Assembly: GCA_002385465.1 (NCBI GenBank)
Contig: DGDN01000112.1
Location: forward strand, 37,446 to 62,604
Length of the DNA stretch: 25,159 bases
Direction of reading: 5' to 3'
Origin: Candidatus Fermentithermobacillaceae bacterium UBA3951
GTDB taxonomy: Bacteria; Bacillota; Sulfobacillia; Fermentithermobacillales; Fermentithermobacillaceae
The first letter of the stretch is position 1, and every line of letters starts with the position of its first letter. The notes beneath the pieces were generated by a model. That model was not told the DNA's origin. It did no database searches and saw nothing but the letters and a program-made list of their open reading frames with translations. Positions 22,614-25,159 of this stretch are shown here, piece after piece. Position numbers and translations under genes: made by a program.

Positions 22614-22698
22614 GTCCCGAAGGAGTACGCTCGGTTCCGAGTGCCGGGGTCTCAGCGCCGAGTTCCGAATGTGAGTAAACAATGTCGAGCTAAGAGCC
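22614..22698. other. Convergent intergenic spacer with degenerate CCGAGT repeats, no clear terminator
   Basis: The genes on both sides end here. I see no hairpin with a U run on either strand. CCCGAGT/CCGAGT-like units recur about every 20-24 bases from 22572, inside the coding end, through 22658, which is unusual for a spacer. Confidence 0.4.
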
Positions 22699-25083
22699 CT
22701 AAATCTTCACCTTTGCCACGGTGACTCCGGACCCGCCTTCGCCGGTTTCGCCGAGTCGCCACTCGGAAACCCGGGGGTCAGCGCGGAGGAAATCGGAAAC
22801 GGCCTTGCGGAGGGCACCCGTGCCCTTTCCGTGGATTATCCTGACCTTCGAAAGCCCCGCCAAGAGGGCATCGTCCAGGTACTTGTCCAAAGCGTTTGCG
22901 GCCTCTTCTCCGGTCATGCCCCGGAGGTCTATCTCGAAAGACACCTCACGGGTCTTCTCCAGGGACACGAGGGCGCGGCTCTCCCCCGCCGGAGCACCTT
23001 CGCTCGCCGGAGGACGGGTTTCGCCCCGGACTATGTGGCGGAGGTCTTCCAGTTTGGCACGCATGGTCAAAGGACCTATCCTTACGGCAACCGACCCACT
23101 GTCATCGGGCGGCTCCAGAACGATACCGGGCTCCTTGAACCCCTTAACCGCCACTTCTTTTCCGGGCACCGCTTCCCCAGGCAAGACCCGCTTGCCCTCC
23201 TGGGCTCCTTCGTCTTCCTCGTAGCCAAACTCGTCCCGGACGCTTCTCAGGCGTTCCCGGGCCTCCCTCACCGCCTGAGAGTAGCCGGCCCTGCTCTCTC
23301 TCTCGCGGTCGCGAAACTCCTTTATGGTTTTCTCCAATTCCAACCTTGCCCGGTTCACCATAGAAGCGGCTTCTCGCCGGGCTCTGTTCAGGATTTCCTT
23401 CCTGGATGCCTCAAGGGCCCTTACTTTCTCTTCCCATTCGGCGCGGAGCCTCGCGGCTTTTTCCCTGTCTATCTCGGCATCCCGGGCCGCTTCCCTGCTC
23501 TTCTGGGCCGACTCCTCCATATCTTGAATGACGTCATCCAAGTGGAGGAGGTTTTCATGGATATTTGCCCTGGCATCGCGAAGCACATCTTCGGGCATTC
23601 CCAACCTCTTGGCCACAAGGAAAGCGTTGGACCGCCCGGGTCTCCCGATTACCAGACGGTAAGTGGGGATCATGTTCACGGCATCCCATTCGACAGACGC
23701 GTTGCGCATGCCCTGAGTCTCCTGGGCGGCGATCTTAAGCTCGCTGAAATGGCTTGTGACGACCGAGAGGGCGCCCGAGTCGTTGAGTCGCTTCAGGATC
23801 GCAAGGGCAAGGGCCGCTCCCTCCTGGGGATCTGTCCCCGCCCCCAGCTCGTCCACAAGGACCAGTTTTCCGGGCCCGGCCTCTTTGAGTATCCTGACGA
23901 CGTTTGAAATGTGGGCTGAGAACGTGCTCAAGTTCTCTTCGATTGACTGCTCGTCGCCGATTATGGCCAAGACACCGGTTATCTCCCCGATAACGGTGTC
24001 CTCTCTGCAAGGGCACGGAAACCCTGAAAGCGCCATGACGGTAAGAAGCCCGCAGGTCTTAAGGGCGACGGTCTTCCCGCCCATATTGGGGCCCGTGATG
24101 ACGACCGTCCGTATATCGTCCCGGGATAAGGAGATATCCATAGGCACGGGCTTCCCCGTAAGGAGCGGGTGATACGCTTCGCTGAGCTTAAGCACATGCT
24201 CACCGGTAAGAGCCGGGAAACAACCTTTCCACCGGAACGCAAGGCGCACCTTTGCCAGGGCAAAATCGAAATCGGAAAGGGCCCTGCACCCGTCGTGGAG
24301 GAGGTCTTTCGAGTCTCCAACCATCGCAGAGACCTCGGTGAGTATCCTGTCGATCTCATCCCGTTCCTCGAGTTCCAAACGCTTCATCTGGTTGGCCATC
24401 TCGAGGAGTTCCGGTGGCTCCACGAAGAGGGTCTGGCCGGAAGCCGACTGGTCGTGGACGAGCCCGCCGATCTTGGCCGCGTGTTCCTGGCGGACCGGCA
24501 ACACGTACCTTCCGTCGCGGATGGATACGATGGGCTCCTGCAGGTACTGTGAAATGTCCCTCCTGCGGACGAGTTCCTCGGCCCTTTTCCTCATCCGGTC
24601 CCGGAAATCTCCCAAGGCACGCCGGATCCTCTGCAACGCCGGGCTGGCCGAATCCTTGACCTGGCCATCCACGTCGACCGTTTCGTAGAGCCTTGAACGG
24701 AGGCCTGGAAGAGACGGTATTTTGCTCCTAAGGCGAGAAAGCTCCGGATAAGCCCCGGACACACCGTCAAGCCACCGGGATAGGCTCTCCATAACGAGCA
24801 TGGTGTCCAGTATCCGCCGTAGATCAACCGGCTGGAGCACAACTCCTTGAGATGCTGCGCTCACTCTGGGCCCTATGTCGGTGGCGCCGGAAAGGCCGGG
24901 AGAGGCATGCTCGGAGAGCACATCCATCAGCTCTCTCCCCAGTTTCTGCTCTTCCCTGGCCAAACTTGTGGACGTAGGCAGGGCTTCCATAGCCCTCTTT
25001 CGCCCGAAATCGGTGTCCGCTTCCCTGGCCAGCATCTCCTGGATCTTGCGAAATTCCAGGAGTTCCAGCGTTTTAGGATCCAT
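22699..25083 (-). CDS. mutS2: Endonuclease MutS2 (recombination/ribosome-collision factor family)
   Basis: A 794-residue MutS2. The core and clamp region is followed by the ATPase with Walker A GPNMGGKT (331-338) and Walker B LVLVDELGAGTDPQ (Asp411-Glu412). A long charged coiled coil (about residues 515-635) precedes the C-terminal Smr domain (719-794), with DLRG at its start and HGKGTG at 751-756. No MutS mismatch-reading N-terminal domain is present. MutS2 proteins suppress homologous recombination, and in Bacillus they also act on collided ribosomes through Smr. The start is ATG; it overlaps the preceding gene by 11 bases, so the two are co-transcribed. Confidence 0.96.
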   Translation of the reverse strand: MDPKTLELLEFRKIQEMLAREADTDFGRKRAMEALPTSTSLAREEQKLGRELMDVLSEHASPGLSGATDIGPRVSAASQGVVLQPVDLRRILDTMLVMESLSRWLDGVSGAYPELSRLRSKIPSLPGLRSRLYETVDVDGQVKDSASPALQRIRRALGDFRDRMRKRAEELVRRRDISQYLQEPIVSIRDGRYVLPVRQEHAAKIGGLVHDQSASGQTLFVEPPELLEMANQMKRLELEERDEIDRILTEVSAMVGDSKDLLHDGCRALSDFDFALAKVRLAFRWKGCFPALTGEHVLKLSEAYHPLLTGKPVPMDISLSRDDIRTVVITGPNMGGKTVALKTCGLLTVMALSGFPCPCREDTVIGEITGVLAIIGDEQSIEENLSTFSAHISNVVRILKEAGPGKLVLVDELGAGTDPQEGAALALAILKRLNDSGALSVVTSHFSELKIAAQETQGMRNASVEWDAVNMIPTYRLVIGRPGRSNAFLVAKRLGMPEDVLRDARANIHENLLHLDDVIQDMEESAQKSREAARDAEIDREKAARLRAEWEEKVRALEASRKEILNRARREAASMVNRARLELEKTIKEFRDRERESRAGYSQAVREARERLRSVRDEFGYEEDEGAQEGKRVLPGEAVPGKEVAVKGFKEPGIVLEPPDDSGSVAVRIGPLTMRAKLEDLRHIVRGETRPPASEGAPAGESRALVSLEKTREVSFEIDLRGMTGEEAANALDKYLDDALLAGLSKVRIIHGKGTGALRKAVSDFLRADPRVSEWRLGETGEGGSGVTVAKVKI

Positions 25084-25159
25084 ACCTTTTCTCCAGTATC
25101 GTGCGTATGGCCGCTACGGTCTCATCGCGAAGGCAGGTCTTGTAAAGTTTTCTCAGGTC
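25073..25159 (-). CDS. C-terminal end of an unidentified gene upstream of mutS2 (partial)
   Basis: Only the last 28 codons are visible, ending KLYKTCLRDETVAAIRTILE followed by KRYGS and TAA. The other two minus-strand frames are closed, so this is very probably coding. It overlaps mutS2 by 11 bases. The fragment is too short to name. In some Clostridia a U32 peptidase precedes mutS2, but the visible residues do not prove that. Confidence 0.6.
   Translation of the reverse strand, partial: DLRKLYKTCLRDETVAAIRTILEKRYGS

Noticed and set aside
22831..23907. A 358-codon plus-strand open frame opposite mutS2
   Set aside because: MutS2 is unmistakable on the minus strand; the plus frame is compositional.

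Overview
This 25-kb window is chromosomal DNA from a spore-forming, low-oxygen Bacillota (Firmicutes), most like the moderately GC-rich, possibly thermophilic lineages of Clostridia and relatives. The lineage reading rests on SpoIID-, BofC- and YunB-type sporulation proteins, on the gene order tgt-queA-spoIID-DUF2905-queH-ruvBAC-bofC-yebC, on a ferredoxin-dependent 2-oxoacid oxidoreductase (anaerobic metabolism), and on strong AGGAGG-type ribosome sites with many TTG and GTG starts. No phage, insertion sequence, CRISPR array or RNA gene was seen. Almost everything is on the minus strand; only the penicillin-binding protein is on the plus strand.

Layout, left to right. (1) 1-440: the 5' part of mraZ, the first gene of the division and cell-wall cluster, reading out of the window to the left. 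It has a good sigma-A promoter and four 10-bp repeats that look like the MraZ operator. (2) 499-8984: a terminator-bounded operon transcribed leftward, in the order GntR regulator, korDABC, glutamate dehydrogenase, methylmalonyl-CoA mutase catalytic subunit, methylmalonyl-CoA epimerase, amidohydrolase and zinc-ribbon protein. The enzymes join up as glutamate, 2-oxoglutarate, succinyl-CoA, (R)-methylmalonyl-CoA, (S)-methylmalonyl-CoA, which is the core of reversible glutamate-to-propionate metabolism. The promoter region carries a cluster of AGATCCA half-sites, a candidate operator for the GntR protein. (3) 8950-18299: a long housekeeping operon, nadE-yebC-bofC-ruvC-ruvA-ruvB-queH-DUF2905-spoIID-queA-tgt-yajC. 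It mixes NAD synthesis, translation quality control, Holliday-junction resolution, queuosine tRNA modification, sporulation and secretion. (4) 18373-20404: yunB and tyrS, each with its own likely promoter, and a strong terminator between them. (5) 20414-22613: a class A penicillin-binding protein, divergent from tyrS, with a structured leader. (6) 22699-25159: mutS2 and the tail of an upstream gene that overlaps it.

The most interesting parts are the amino-acid/propionate operon (its unusual regulator, its clustered operator half-sites, its missing B12-binding mutase subunit and its unassigned amidohydrolase and zinc-ribbon tail), two places where a promoter is nested in the upstream gene's terminator, and the leader of the penicillin-binding protein, which can fold in mutually exclusive ways. 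None of these is a wholly new system on sequence alone. Most genes are recognisable families.
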